DNA from: MKUN01 sp964481425 | GTDB taxonomy: Bacteria; Bacteroidota; Bacteroidia; Chitinophagales; Chitinophagaceae | Direction of reading: 5' to 3' | Length of the DNA stretch: 64,000 nt | Assembly (NCBI GenBank): GCA_964481425.1 | Contig: CAYZTM010000016.1 | Span: 32,766-96,765 of the forward strand | Shown here: piece by piece, positions 8,873 to 18,667 of the stretch | How positions within the stretch are numbered: position 1 is the first letter of the stretch | Layout: every line of letters begins with the position of its first letter | The notes under the pieces: generated by a model | What the model was told of the DNA's origin: nothing | Seen by the model: only the letters and a program-made list of their open reading frames with translations | The model's database searches: none | Program-made: the position numbers and the translations under genes

Positions 8873-10393
8873 ATGAACAAGGGTGTACGAGTGCGTTTTG
8901 CCCCAAGTCCTACAGGTGGTCTTCACCTGGGTGGGGTACGTACCATTTTATATAATTACCTGTTTGCGCACCACAACGGTGGAGAATTTATTTTACGCAT
9001 CGAGGATACCGACCGGAACCGCTATGTAGAAGGGGCGGAGCAATATATTTTCGACTGCCTGCAATGGTGCGGTCTTCTACCTGATGAAAGCCCGCTTAAG
9101 GGAGGGCCATATGCGCCCTATCGCCAAAGCGAGCGCAAACACCTGTATTACCAGTATGCCCAGCAACTGGTAGATGCCGGCTATGCCTATTATGCCTTTG
9201 ATACGGTGGAAGAACTGGACAAAATGCGCCATGACCTGAAATCGGAATACAACCACAACCCGCAATACGATCACAGTACGCGCATGCAAATGCGCAACTC
9301 ACTCTCTTTAAGTCGCGAGGAAGTTGTGGCATTGCTGAATAAGCAAACACCTTATGTGATCCGCATCAAGATGCCGCATAACAAAACGGTGAGTTTTACC
9401 GATATGATACGCGGCGAGATCCACTTCGATACCAATATAGTAGACGATAAGGTATTATTGAAGGCAGATGGTATGCCTACCTATCACCTTGCCGTAGTGG
9501 TGGACGACTACCTGATGAAGATAACCCACGCCTTCCGTGGCGAGGAATGGCTGCCGAGTGCACCGGTGCACCTGCTACTTTGGGAATACCTTGGCTGGAA
9601 AGACAGTATGCCGCAATGGGCACACCTGCCGTTGATACTAAAGCCGGACGGCAATGGTAAACTGAGTAAGCGTGATGGCGACAGGTTGGGCTTCCCTGTA
9701 TTTGCAATGGACTGGAAAGACCCAAAGACCAACGAAACCACTACCGGCTTCAAAGAAATAGGCTTTTTACCGGAAGCTTTCATCAACATGCTGGCCTTAC
9801 TGGGATGGAATGATGGTAGCGGGCAGGAGCTATTTTCACTGGATGAGCTGGTAGAAAAATTTTCTATTGACCGGGTACATAAAGGCGGAGCTAAATTTGA
9901 CTACGAAAAAGCAAAGTGGTTCAACCACCAGTACATACAGCACTCGGATGATCAGCGGCTGTTGCCTCTTGTAAAGCCTTATTTTGCAAAAGAGGGTATA
10001 TCGGCCAGTGATGAGGAAATGCTTCGTGTAATAGGATTGGTAAAAGAACGTTGCACTTTATTGCCTGATTTCGTTCAGCAGGGATATTTCTTCTTCCGGA
10101 CACCCGGCCAGATAGACCTTCCCGCCATACAGGCAAAATGGGATGATAAGAAAAAGCAGTTCTTCGAAAGCTGGCTGGCTGCGCTCAACAGCATAACATG
10201 GAGTCACGATGCATTGGAACAAAGTTTCAATGAAACCATGGAAAAACATGGTCTTAAAAAAGGTGACGTGCTGCTGCCCCTGCGCATCATGCTGGTGGGT
10301 GGCAAGTTTGGGCCCGGCGTATTCACCATTGCTGAAGTAATAGGGATGGAAGAAACCGGGAAGAGGGTAAGGAATGCCTTATCTATGCTATAG
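8873..10393 (+). CDS. gltX: Glutamyl-tRNA synthetase
   Basis: Class I aminoacyl-tRNA synthetase that charges tRNA with glutamate, 506 aa, normal length. The N-terminal signature PSPTGGLHLGGVRT is the HIGH-type motif (HLGG here) and KLSKRDG is the KMSKS-type motif. The C-terminal half holds the anticodon-binding helical domain and ends in the usual LRIMLVGGKFGPGVF region. The ATG at 8873 starts directly before the conserved MNKGVRVRFAPSP. It is flanked by a terminator upstream, and a separate promoter box serves the next gene, so it is probably monocistronic. Confidence 0.96.
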   Translation: MNKGVRVRFAPSPTGGLHLGGVRTILYNYLFAHHNGGEFILRIEDTDRNRYVEGAEQYIFDCLQWCGLLPDESPLKGGPYAPYRQSERKHLYYQYAQQLVDAGYAYYAFDTVEELDKMRHDLKSEYNHNPQYDHSTRMQMRNSLSLSREEVVALLNKQTPYVIRIKMPHNKTVSFTDMIRGEIHFDTNIVDDKVLLKADGMPTYHLAVVVDDYLMKITHAFRGEEWLPSAPVHLLLWEYLGWKDSMPQWAHLPLILKPDGNGKLSKRDGDRLGFPVFAMDWKDPKTNETTTGFKEIGFLPEAFINMLALLGWNDGSGQELFSLDELVEKFSIDRVHKGGAKFDYEKAKWFNHQYIQHSDDQRLLPLVKPYFAKEGISASDEEMLRVIGLVKERCTLLPDFVQQGYFFFRTPGQIDLPAIQAKWDDKKKQFFESWLAALNSITWSHDALEQSFNETMEKHGLKKGDVLLPLRIMLVGGKFGPGVFTIAEVIGMEETGKRVRNALSML

Positions 10394-10442
10394 TTTTTTA
10401 TTCACAAATGGATGGATTGCAATAATTTAATCCGTGGCGCAA

Positions 10443-10450
10443 TATTTTTG
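10443..10450 (+). promoter_or_regulatory. Bacteroidota -7 box for the DUF4421 gene
   Basis: TATTTTTG matches TAnnTTTG and ends 17 nt before the ATG at 10468. TTG at 10417-10419 is a possible -33 element. Confidence 0.45.
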
Positions 10451-10467
10451 TATGCCACAGGGTAATT

Positions 10468-11544
10468 ATGCGATCTATTGTATCTATTCTGTTAGCGGTA
10501 CTTTCTTTAGTTATCGCCCGCCCATTACGGGCCCAGGAACTGAAGGAGGGCTTAGGAACAGTGATCAAGGCTGTAAAAGTACACTATGACAGTGCCTATA
10601 TCAGCAAACCCCGGCGTCTTACCGTCCGGTTGTTCGGCGGCAGGAACTACATTACCGAAAAATACATCGACAACAAGCTTGATAAAACACTGAAATACCA
10701 GGCAAACACCCCGGTGAATGTTGGCCTGGGTGCAAGTTACAGGGGCCTGGGTGTCAATTTTGGATTCAGGACCGGCCTGGTAAAAAAATATGAGCGCTAT
10801 GGTAAGACCAAAAGCTTCGACCTGTCCACCCAACTGTTCTTACCCAAGATAGCTGTAGATATATATGCCAGCCATTACAAGGGGTATTACATTACAAACC
10901 CGGAAAGCGTGCTGAACACCAACAGTGAAGATGCTGCCTATGTGCGGCCCGACCTACGCACTACTGTAATAGGAATAAACGGTGAGTATATTCTCAATGC
11001 AAAAAGATTTTCCTTCTCAAGTCCCTTTTCGCAGACACAACATCAAAAGAAAAGTGCCGGGTCTTTCTTGTTTGGTGCAGGGGCCTTCGCCATACTTGTA
11101 AAAGCCGATTCTTCTGTAATACCAACCAATATCGACAACAGCGATTTTTTCAGGGGTGCGCGATTTGACCGCTCAGGCATTTACAGTATCGTGATAAACG
11201 GCGGCTATGCATATACCCTGGTCATTCATCAAAACTATTTTGTATCAGGTTCGCTCAACCTGGGTGGAGGCCTTAGTTACACTACACTTAGAGATGCCGC
11301 TGTAAATGACCGCGATGGCAAGTTAGGCACCCAACTGAATCTTGCCTTCCGCCTTGGAGCAGGATATAATTCCGACAAGTATTTTGCCGGCATCCAATAC
11401 ATACAGCTTACCACGAGGAATGTTGTGCCTGTTACATCGGCCCGGACCGATCATGGGGCCGGCAGCCTGAAAGTGGTATTTGCCAAGAGATTCAGGTTTA
11501 AACAAAAAACGATAGACCATGCTATAAACAGCATTATACAATAA
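10468..11544 (+). CDS. DUF4421 family predicted outer-membrane protein
   Basis: A 358-aa exported protein with signal peptide (VSILLAVLSLVIARPLRAQ). It has the DUF4421 pattern: a conserved opening about the protein's own width of strands (RRLTVRLFGGRNY, NVGLGASYRGLGVNFGF), then amphipathic beta-strands through to the terminal VVFAKRFRF. This is consistent with an outer-membrane barrel. The family is mostly from Bacteroidota and has no assigned role. It has its own promoter box and converges on coxA with a shared terminator between them. Confidence 0.8.
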   Translation: MRSIVSILLAVLSLVIARPLRAQELKEGLGTVIKAVKVHYDSAYISKPRRLTVRLFGGRNYITEKYIDNKLDKTLKYQANTPVNVGLGASYRGLGVNFGFRTGLVKKYERYGKTKSFDLSTQLFLPKIAVDIYASHYKGYYITNPESVLNTNSEDAAYVRPDLRTTVIGINGEYILNAKRFSFSSPFSQTQHQKKSAGSFLFGAGAFAILVKADSSVIPTNIDNSDFFRGARFDRSGIYSIVINGGYAYTLVIHQNYFVSGSLNLGGGLSYTTLRDAAVNDRDGKLGTQLNLAFRLGAGYNSDKYFAGIQYIQLTTRNVVPVTSARTDHGAGSLKVVFAKRFRFKQKTIDHAINSIIQ

Positions 11545-11548
11545 CGAA

Positions 11549-11577
11549 GAAGCCACCGCAGAGGTGGCTTCTTGTTT
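11549..11577 (+). terminator. Terminator between the DUF4421 gene and coxA
   Basis: The 9-bp stem GAAGCCACC/GGTGGCTTC, with loop GCAGA, is followed by TTGTTTT. It sits between convergent genes. The plus-strand T-run is clear and the minus-strand one is weak, so it serves mainly the DUF4421 gene. Confidence 0.8.
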
Positions 11578-11582
11578 TATCT

Positions 11583-13400
11583 TTAGTGAGATTCTTCTCC
11601 GGGTCGTAATGGCGTTGTTTGCGGAATGAAATCATTACCATTGCCATCATCCTTATAATCGTAAGCCCAGCGGTGTACTTCGGGTATTTCGCCTTCCCAG
11701 TTACCATGACCAGGTCTGATCGGCGTTGTCCATTCAAGTGTAGGTGCGCCCCATGGGTTCTGCACGGTAACCTTGCGGCCACGCCAGATGCTTACAAAGA
11801 AATTATAAACGAACAGCAGTTGTGCAAAGAACACCACGATAGCTACTACACTGATGAAGCCGTTCATGCTGATGAATTGCTTGTATGATTGCCATGCACT
11901 GTAATCATAATAACGACGTGGCATACCGGCAATACCTTCGTAGTGCATAGGCCAGAAGATAAGGTAGGCACCTGCGAAAGTGATGAAGAAGTGTATGTAA
12001 CCAAGTGTATTGTTCATAAAGCGACCGAACATCTTCGGGAACCAATGATAGATACCCGCGAACATACCCATGAAGGCTGACACACCCATCACAATATGGA
12101 AGTGGGCAACTACGAAATAAGTATCATGCAGGTGGATATCGAGTGCAGAGTTACCGAGGAAGATACCGGTAAGACCGCCTGATATGAACATGGACACGAA
12201 ACCGATGGCAAATAACATGGGTACGGTAAAGCGTATGTTACCACGCCACATGGTAGTAAGCCAGTTGAACACTTTTACCGCCGATGGTACGGCAATAAGC
12301 AGTGTAAGCAGTACGAATATCGAACCGAGGAAAGGGCTCATACCGGTAACGAACATGTGGTGCGCCCATACCAGGAATGCCAGTACGGTGATACCCACAA
12401 GCGATATGATCATCGCAAAGTAACCAAAGATCGGTTTTCGGCTGTGGTTGGAAAGTACTTCCGAAGCCATACCCATACCGGGCAGCATAATGATATACAC
12501 CTCGGGGTGACCCAGGAACCAGAATAAGTGCTGGTAGAGGATAGCAGAACCACCTATGTGCGGCAGTGCTTTACCACCGATGAATATTTCAGAAAGATAG
12601 AAGCTGGTACCGAAGTTACGGTCGAATATCAGCAGTACGAAACCTGAGAACAGTACAGGGAACGAAAGGATACCCAGCACAGCAGTGAAGAACAGCGCCC
12701 AAATAGTAAGCGGCAGTCGTGTCATGGTCATGCCCTTGGTACGCATGTTGAGTACAGTAGATACGTAATTAAGACCACCCAATAAAGAAGACACAACGAA
12801 AAGCGACATACTTATAAGCCATAGGTCCATGCCGACCCCGGAACCAAGCGACGCCTCCTTAAGCGCGCTCAATGGCGGGTACGTCGTCCAGCCACCGGCT
12901 GCAGGACCTGTCTGTACAAAAAGAGAAATGAACATTACCACGCTGGCAGCAAAGAAGAACCAGTAAGAAAGCATGTTCATGAAAGGAGATGCCATATCAC
13001 GCGCACCTACCTGCAGGGGTATAAGAATATTAGCGAAGGTACCGCTCAGACCCGCCGTCAATACGAAGAACACGAGGATGGTACCGTGCATAGTAACCAA
13101 TGCATAGTAGAATTCCGGTGAAAGCTTACCGCCTTTTGCCCAGTCGCCGAGGAACTTTTCCATTATAGGAAAGGTCTGGTCGGGGAAACCGAGTTGCAAA
13201 CGGAAGAATACCGAAAATAAAGCCCCGATAATGGCCCATATGATACCCGTGACAAGGAATTGCCTGCCGATGATCTTATGGTCCTGGCTGAATATGTACT
13301 TCCAGATAAAGTGTTGCTCATGGTGCTCGTGCCCATGATGTTCAGTGCCTGTTTGAATTCCCTGGGTTACGTTAGGCCCATCAATAATAACTGTACTCAT
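11583..13400 (-). CDS. coxA: Cytochrome c oxidase subunit I
   Basis: Catalytic haem-copper subunit in the inner membrane, 605 aa with about 12 membrane helices. It reduces O2 to water and pumps protons. The CuB/cross-link motif GHPEVY (H, E and Y all present) marks an A-type enzyme with the D-channel glutamate. WAHHMF supplies the other CuB histidines, and VAHFHIV supplies the haem ligands. The K-channel lysine is kept in VPSAVKVF. It is the last gene of the act-cox operon. No subunit III or IV follows, because transcription meets the convergent DUF4421 gene. Confidence 0.96.
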   Translation of the reverse strand: MSTVIIDGPNVTQGIQTGTEHHGHEHHEQHFIWKYIFSQDHKIIGRQFLVTGIIWAIIGALFSVFFRLQLGFPDQTFPIMEKFLGDWAKGGKLSPEFYYALVTMHGTILVFFVLTAGLSGTFANILIPLQVGARDMASPFMNMLSYWFFFAASVVMFISLFVQTGPAAGGWTTYPPLSALKEASLGSGVGMDLWLISMSLFVVSSLLGGLNYVSTVLNMRTKGMTMTRLPLTIWALFFTAVLGILSFPVLFSGFVLLIFDRNFGTSFYLSEIFIGGKALPHIGGSAILYQHLFWFLGHPEVYIIMLPGMGMASEVLSNHSRKPIFGYFAMIISLVGITVLAFLVWAHHMFVTGMSPFLGSIFVLLTLLIAVPSAVKVFNWLTTMWRGNIRFTVPMLFAIGFVSMFISGGLTGIFLGNSALDIHLHDTYFVVAHFHIVMGVSAFMGMFAGIYHWFPKMFGRFMNNTLGYIHFFITFAGAYLIFWPMHYEGIAGMPRRYYDYSAWQSYKQFISMNGFISVVAIVVFFAQLLFVYNFFVSIWRGRKVTVQNPWGAPTLEWTTPIRPGHGNWEGEIPEVHRWAYDYKDDGNGNDFIPQTTPLRPGEESH

Positions 13401-13433
13401 TTTTTCACTTTTGTGGCCAATGGCTTTGGCCGA

Positions 13434-14486
13434 TTACTTCATCGTTACTGCTTTAACACTATCGGTTTTTTGTCCTTCTGAGCTTGCTGCAGGTGCAGCA
13501 GGTGCAGCGGGAGCATTATTCATGGCATAATATGATTGCTGCTTGGCCATCCATGCATCGTACTCGGCCTGTGTTTCTACGATCACAGTACCGCGCATAG
13601 AATAGTGACCTTTACCGCACATCTGGTCGCATGATATTTCGTAAACGAAATCAGGATTGTGTGTCATTTCCTTCATCTGCGTGGTCGTGAAACGGGGTGT
13701 GAACCACATTGAGGTCACAATACCCGGAACTGCGTCCATCTTCATACGGAAGTGAGGCAAACCAACATCATGTATCACATCGCGGGAACCGATGATCAGC
13801 TTTACCGGCTTATTGACTACCAGGTGCAGCTCACCATTCTGTGCTATGATATCGTCCAGGTTATCTTTATCGTTCCAGTCGAGGCCAAGTATGTTTGTCG
13901 CATCATTGATCTTGCGGAAATCTCTTTTACCCAATACACCGTCTTTACCCGGGTAACGGATGATCCAGTTGAATTGCTTACCTACCACTTCCACTATATT
14001 AGCATCCTTAGGCGCTTCAGAAGTAACGTTCAGCCAGTTACGCAGACCGATAGCTACAAGTGCAGCCATTGCGATAGCCGGTATCGTGGTCCAGATTATT
14101 TCAAGCTTGTTGTTATGCGGGTAGTAGAAAGCAGTACGCTTTTCTGTTGACTGGTAGCGGAAAGCAAACCAGAAAAGAACGGTCTGCGTTGCAAAGAATA
14201 CGATACCGGTAACGATCAGGGTAACGGTGAACATCATGTCGTAGTTAACACCCTGCTCAGACGCTGAAGGAGGGAGCAGTTTACCTTCGAACAATTCGTT
14301 ACACTTCCATATGCCGTACATACCTAAAATGAAGAAGGCGACCAGCAGCCAGGCTATTGTCCTGTTGGTAGCTGCTTTAGATTTAGCTTCTTCACGAAGC
14401 ACGGCGGCATATTCGCCTGCTTTACCTATCTGGTAGATAATAATGAAAACCAGAATTATCAATAGTATTGTTATAAATCCCGACAT
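13434..14486 (-). CDS. coxB: Cytochrome c oxidase subunit II
   Basis: CuA-bearing subunit that accepts electrons from cytochrome c, 350 aa. There is an extra N-terminal helix (about residues 4-20), two further helices (about 43-58 and 82-105), then a periplasmic cupredoxin domain. The CuA ligands are visible as an upstream histidine in DVIHDVGLPHF and the motif CDQMCGKGHYSM (two Cys, one His, one Met). The usual backbone-ligating Glu between the cysteines is Gln here. The C-terminus is an Ala/Pro-rich tail without a haem motif, so it is not caa3-like. It lies 33 bp upstream of coxA. Confidence 0.95.
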   Translation of the reverse strand: MSGFITILLIILVFIIIYQIGKAGEYAAVLREEAKSKAATNRTIAWLLVAFFILGMYGIWKCNELFEGKLLPPSASEQGVNYDMMFTVTLIVTGIVFFATQTVLFWFAFRYQSTEKRTAFYYPHNNKLEIIWTTIPAIAMAALVAIGLRNWLNVTSEAPKDANIVEVVGKQFNWIIRYPGKDGVLGKRDFRKINDATNILGLDWNDKDNLDDIIAQNGELHLVVNKPVKLIIGSRDVIHDVGLPHFRMKMDAVPGIVTSMWFTPRFTTTQMKEMTHNPDFVYEISCDQMCGKGHYSMRGTVIVETQAEYDAWMAKQQSYYAMNNAPAAPAAPAASSEGQKTDSVKAVTMK

Positions 14487-14560
14487 GATCAGTTCAGCTT
14501 GTATTTACTAGTTTTAAGTTTTAATAAGGTCAATATATCCTGTCTAAAACGTCTTATATC

Positions 14561-15781
14561 CTAACTACGGTGTATCACCGCTTCCTTCAGCAGCACGTTA
14601 TTTACCGGCACCAGGGACGACCTGGTCAATGTCCTGGAAACAACAAACATTAATGTGCCGATAAAGCCCGCAAGGATACCTATCTCATACCAATTGATAT
14701 GCCAGTGATCTTTCATTGGGTTAGGCATAACAATCTGGAAGAAATCGAGCCAGTGACCGAATATGATAACCATGGCCATGAACGTAACCGTAAAGTAGTT
14801 GCGTTTACTTGGGGCCGTCATCAGTATCAGTATCGGCATTACGAAGTTAATAATGATGTTGGCATAGAAAATCATGCTGTAAGGGCCTTGCTGACGTATC
14901 TTGAAGAAAATGGTTTCCTCAGGTTCGTTTGCGTACCATATCAGCATATACTGATCGAACCAAACATATGTCCAGAAGATACTGAATGCGAACATCCATT
15001 TACCCAAGTCATGTATGTGCTCTTTATTCACTATTTCAAGATTCCCCTGGTTTTTCAGATAAACGACCCACAGCAATATCAGAGCCATACCGCTAACAAA
15101 TACGCTACCGAATGTGTACCAGCTAAACATGGTTGAGAACCAGTGCGACTGTATGCTCATCAACCACAACCATGGTGTAACACTCATTTGAGTAAGCCAA
15201 TAAACACCCATGAATGCGCCTGACCAGGTTACCATCTGCCAGTATATTTTGGTATTGTTCTTAGCTGCGCTTTCCTGTGCCAGCGAAAGTGAGCGGAATT
15301 TCCTGCCAAAGAAAGACCATAGACCGATTGTGAAAAGCGTAAAGCCAACGAACATTCCTGTATTAAGGAAGAAACTCTTCTTCTTTTCTATTGCATCAGG
15401 GTGCATCCAGGTATATATCGGGTTTTGTACGCTATTTCCGGTTCCAACATTATAGGTGAATGCAACGGCAAACAAAATGATCGCGGCAATAAGCCCAAAC
15501 ACCCAAACATTGGCGCCAATAGCTTCGGTTACTCTCTTATAGGCCACTATCCATGCTCCCTGTGCAAGCGAGGCTGCTGCCTGTATAAATACGCTCACTG
15601 TCGTGATCATCAGGAAGAACACACTGTCTTGCACCAAAGAGGTCCAGAATCGCGATTTATCAAAAACATCGTTACTGCCCAGCAATACCACCGCACCGGC
15701 AATAAGGGTAATAATACCAATGGCCATCAATGCCAGACTGGTATTGCGTAATCTTGCCGGTATCTCAAAACGTTCGTTCAT
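14561..15781 (-). CDS. actF: Alternative Complex III subunit ActF (quinol:cytochrome c oxidoreductase membrane subunit)
   Basis: A 406-aa integral membrane protein with about ten helices, related to the NrfD-like ActC/ActF pair that forms the quinol-side membrane core of Alternative Complex III. Assignment rests on its place at the end of the act cluster (after ActE, before CoxB) and its hydrophobic pattern, with several W/F-rich helices and the mid-protein W-rich segment SVTPWLWLMS. The partner ActC lies earlier in the operon. Confidence 0.88.
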   Translation of the reverse strand: MNERFEIPARLRNTSLALMAIGIITLIAGAVVLLGSNDVFDKSRFWTSLVQDSVFFLMITTVSVFIQAAASLAQGAWIVAYKRVTEAIGANVWVFGLIAAIILFAVAFTYNVGTGNSVQNPIYTWMHPDAIEKKKSFFLNTGMFVGFTLFTIGLWSFFGRKFRSLSLAQESAAKNNTKIYWQMVTWSGAFMGVYWLTQMSVTPWLWLMSIQSHWFSTMFSWYTFGSVFVSGMALILLWVVYLKNQGNLEIVNKEHIHDLGKWMFAFSIFWTYVWFDQYMLIWYANEPEETIFFKIRQQGPYSMIFYANIIINFVMPILILMTAPSKRNYFTVTFMAMVIIFGHWLDFFQIVMPNPMKDHWHINWYEIGILAGFIGTLMFVVSRTLTRSSLVPVNNVLLKEAVIHRS

Positions 15782-15820
15782 TGTAATCTTTTATTAGAAG
15801 TACGTTTAAATTTTCTTTTA

Positions 15821-16492
15821 TTAGCCTTTATTGTTTTTATCTCCAGTTGCCGCTTTCTTGCTGGTGTCTGTAGCGCTTTCTTGCGGTGTAGTTGACGCCG
15901 GTGCAGTACCAAAGGCAAAAGCATCGCCGCCATTCTGGCTTTGTACCTGTTTAATATAAGCGATCACCTGCCAGCGTTGTTTGATATCCAACTGGCTTGC
16001 ATAAGAGCCCATTGCATTCTTACCGTATTTGGCAGCAGCAAACATCTGGCCTACGGGCATATGCAGGTACTTGGCATCTTTAAAGTTGGCAGGCATGGCC
16101 GCAAATTTCCCGTTCTTATATAATGGCCCCTGGCCGTCCAATTCCGGACCATGGCATATAGCACAGTATATATTGAACAGGCGCTGGCCTTCCTTCAGTT
16201 CGTCCTCGTTAAAACGCAGAGACGTGGTAAAGGTCTTATATGCCATAGTATCCCCTTCCTTCAAATGATCGGGAAGCTCGTGACCGAGTGCTATGGTACC
16301 CGGTACCGGCAGCCGGCTCGTTTGGCTATCCGCAAAGTTGGGATTGGATGTATAAGCATCGTAGGCACGTGAGTAGGTCATGTCAGGCGCATATATCCTA
16401 CCCGGGTTGCGGCGTGTGTTACCACTATTGCATGCCGCAAGTCCCAGTCCTACCAGGAGGCTCGCTACTACTATGCTTTGGGTCTTATTCAT
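15821..16492 (-). CDS. actE: Alternative Complex III monohaem cytochrome c lipoprotein ActE
   Basis: A 223-aa lipoprotein. I take the ATG at 16492; an earlier in-frame ATG at 16522 would add ten residues before the signal peptide. The signal sequence ends in the lipobox LAAC, so it is anchored on the periplasmic face. One haem-binding motif, CAICH, is present, with a Met-containing loop downstream (NAMGSY) as a possible sixth ligand. It carries electrons from ActA/ActB toward the oxidase. The tail is rich in Ala, Thr and Lys. It sits between ActD and ActF, as in other Bacteroidota. Confidence 0.9.
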   Translation of the reverse strand: MNKTQSIVVASLLVGLGLAACNSGNTRRNPGRIYAPDMTYSRAYDAYTSNPNFADSQTSRLPVPGTIALGHELPDHLKEGDTMAYKTFTTSLRFNEDELKEGQRLFNIYCAICHGPELDGQGPLYKNGKFAAMPANFKDAKYLHMPVGQMFAAAKYGKNAMGSYASQLDIKQRWQVIAYIKQVQSQNGGDAFAFGTAPASTTPQESATDTSKKAATGDKNNKG

Positions 16493-16529
16493 ATTTAGTT
16501 GATATTCAAATTCAAATTTCAAAAAGTTG

Positions 16530-17102
16530 TTAGGCTAATTCGTAGGGTTCTTTTTTATCCCAGCGGCCATACCACCAGCTGTCTTCAGCAACCTGTACGT
16601 TAGTTTCTACGGCGCCGGTGCTTTTCAGGAAATCGATCACTTCCTGTTCGCTGGTATGGTCGTTCAGCTCCACTGCCATTACAAAAAGGTCATCGCTCTG
16701 GCGCGGGTGAAACACATGTTTCTTAACGCCCGGCATTATCTGGTTGAGATAGCACCATGTCATCACCATGCCAACCGCCGAAAACAGTACCGTCAACTCG
16801 AAAGTGATGGGTATGAATGCAGGCAGCGAGAAGTGAGGCTTGCCTCCGAAATTGATAGGCCAGTCGGATGTAAATATCCAGGACATAAAACCTAATGCCG
16901 TGCTGGTGCCGCAAAGGCCAAAGATAAAGCCGGCAGTATGCAGGTCTGTTTCCTTCAGGCCCATGGCATGATCAAGACCGTGCACAGGGAAGGGCGTGTA
17001 TACATCATGCATTTTATAGCCGCTGTTACGTACTTTTTTCACCGCCGGAAACAGTACCTCTTCATCATCGTAAGCCGCTACCGCAAATTTCTTTATAGCC
17101 AT
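16530..17102 (-). CDS. actD: Alternative Complex III subunit ActD (DUF3341)
   Basis: A 190-aa DUF3341 protein with two central membrane helices (about residues 57-80 and 95-118) and soluble ends. It opens with the characteristic VAAYDDEEVLFPAVK stretch and contains YTPFPVHGLD. ActD is a non-catalytic membrane subunit of Alternative Complex III that packs beside ActC and ActF. It begins 38 bp after ActC in the operon. Confidence 0.93.
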   Translation of the reverse strand: MAIKKFAVAAYDDEEVLFPAVKKVRNSGYKMHDVYTPFPVHGLDHAMGLKETDLHTAGFIFGLCGTSTALGFMSWIFTSDWPINFGGKPHFSLPAFIPITFELTVLFSAVGMVMTWCYLNQIMPGVKKHVFHPRQSDDLFVMAVELNDHTSEQEVIDFLKSTGAVETNVQVAEDSWWYGRWDKKEPYELA

Positions 17103-17140
17103 TTTTATTCAATATTCAATTTACTAATAATCGCGCCTGT

Positions 17141-18574
<1,434 letters not shown>

Positions 18575-18667
18575 AGCACCTAATTAGAAAAATTTCGTTT
18601 AAATATTTGTTGCGTCATCCCTGCCCTTCCGTTCTTCCGACGCGTTTTTCTTTTATTCTTATCGTCC

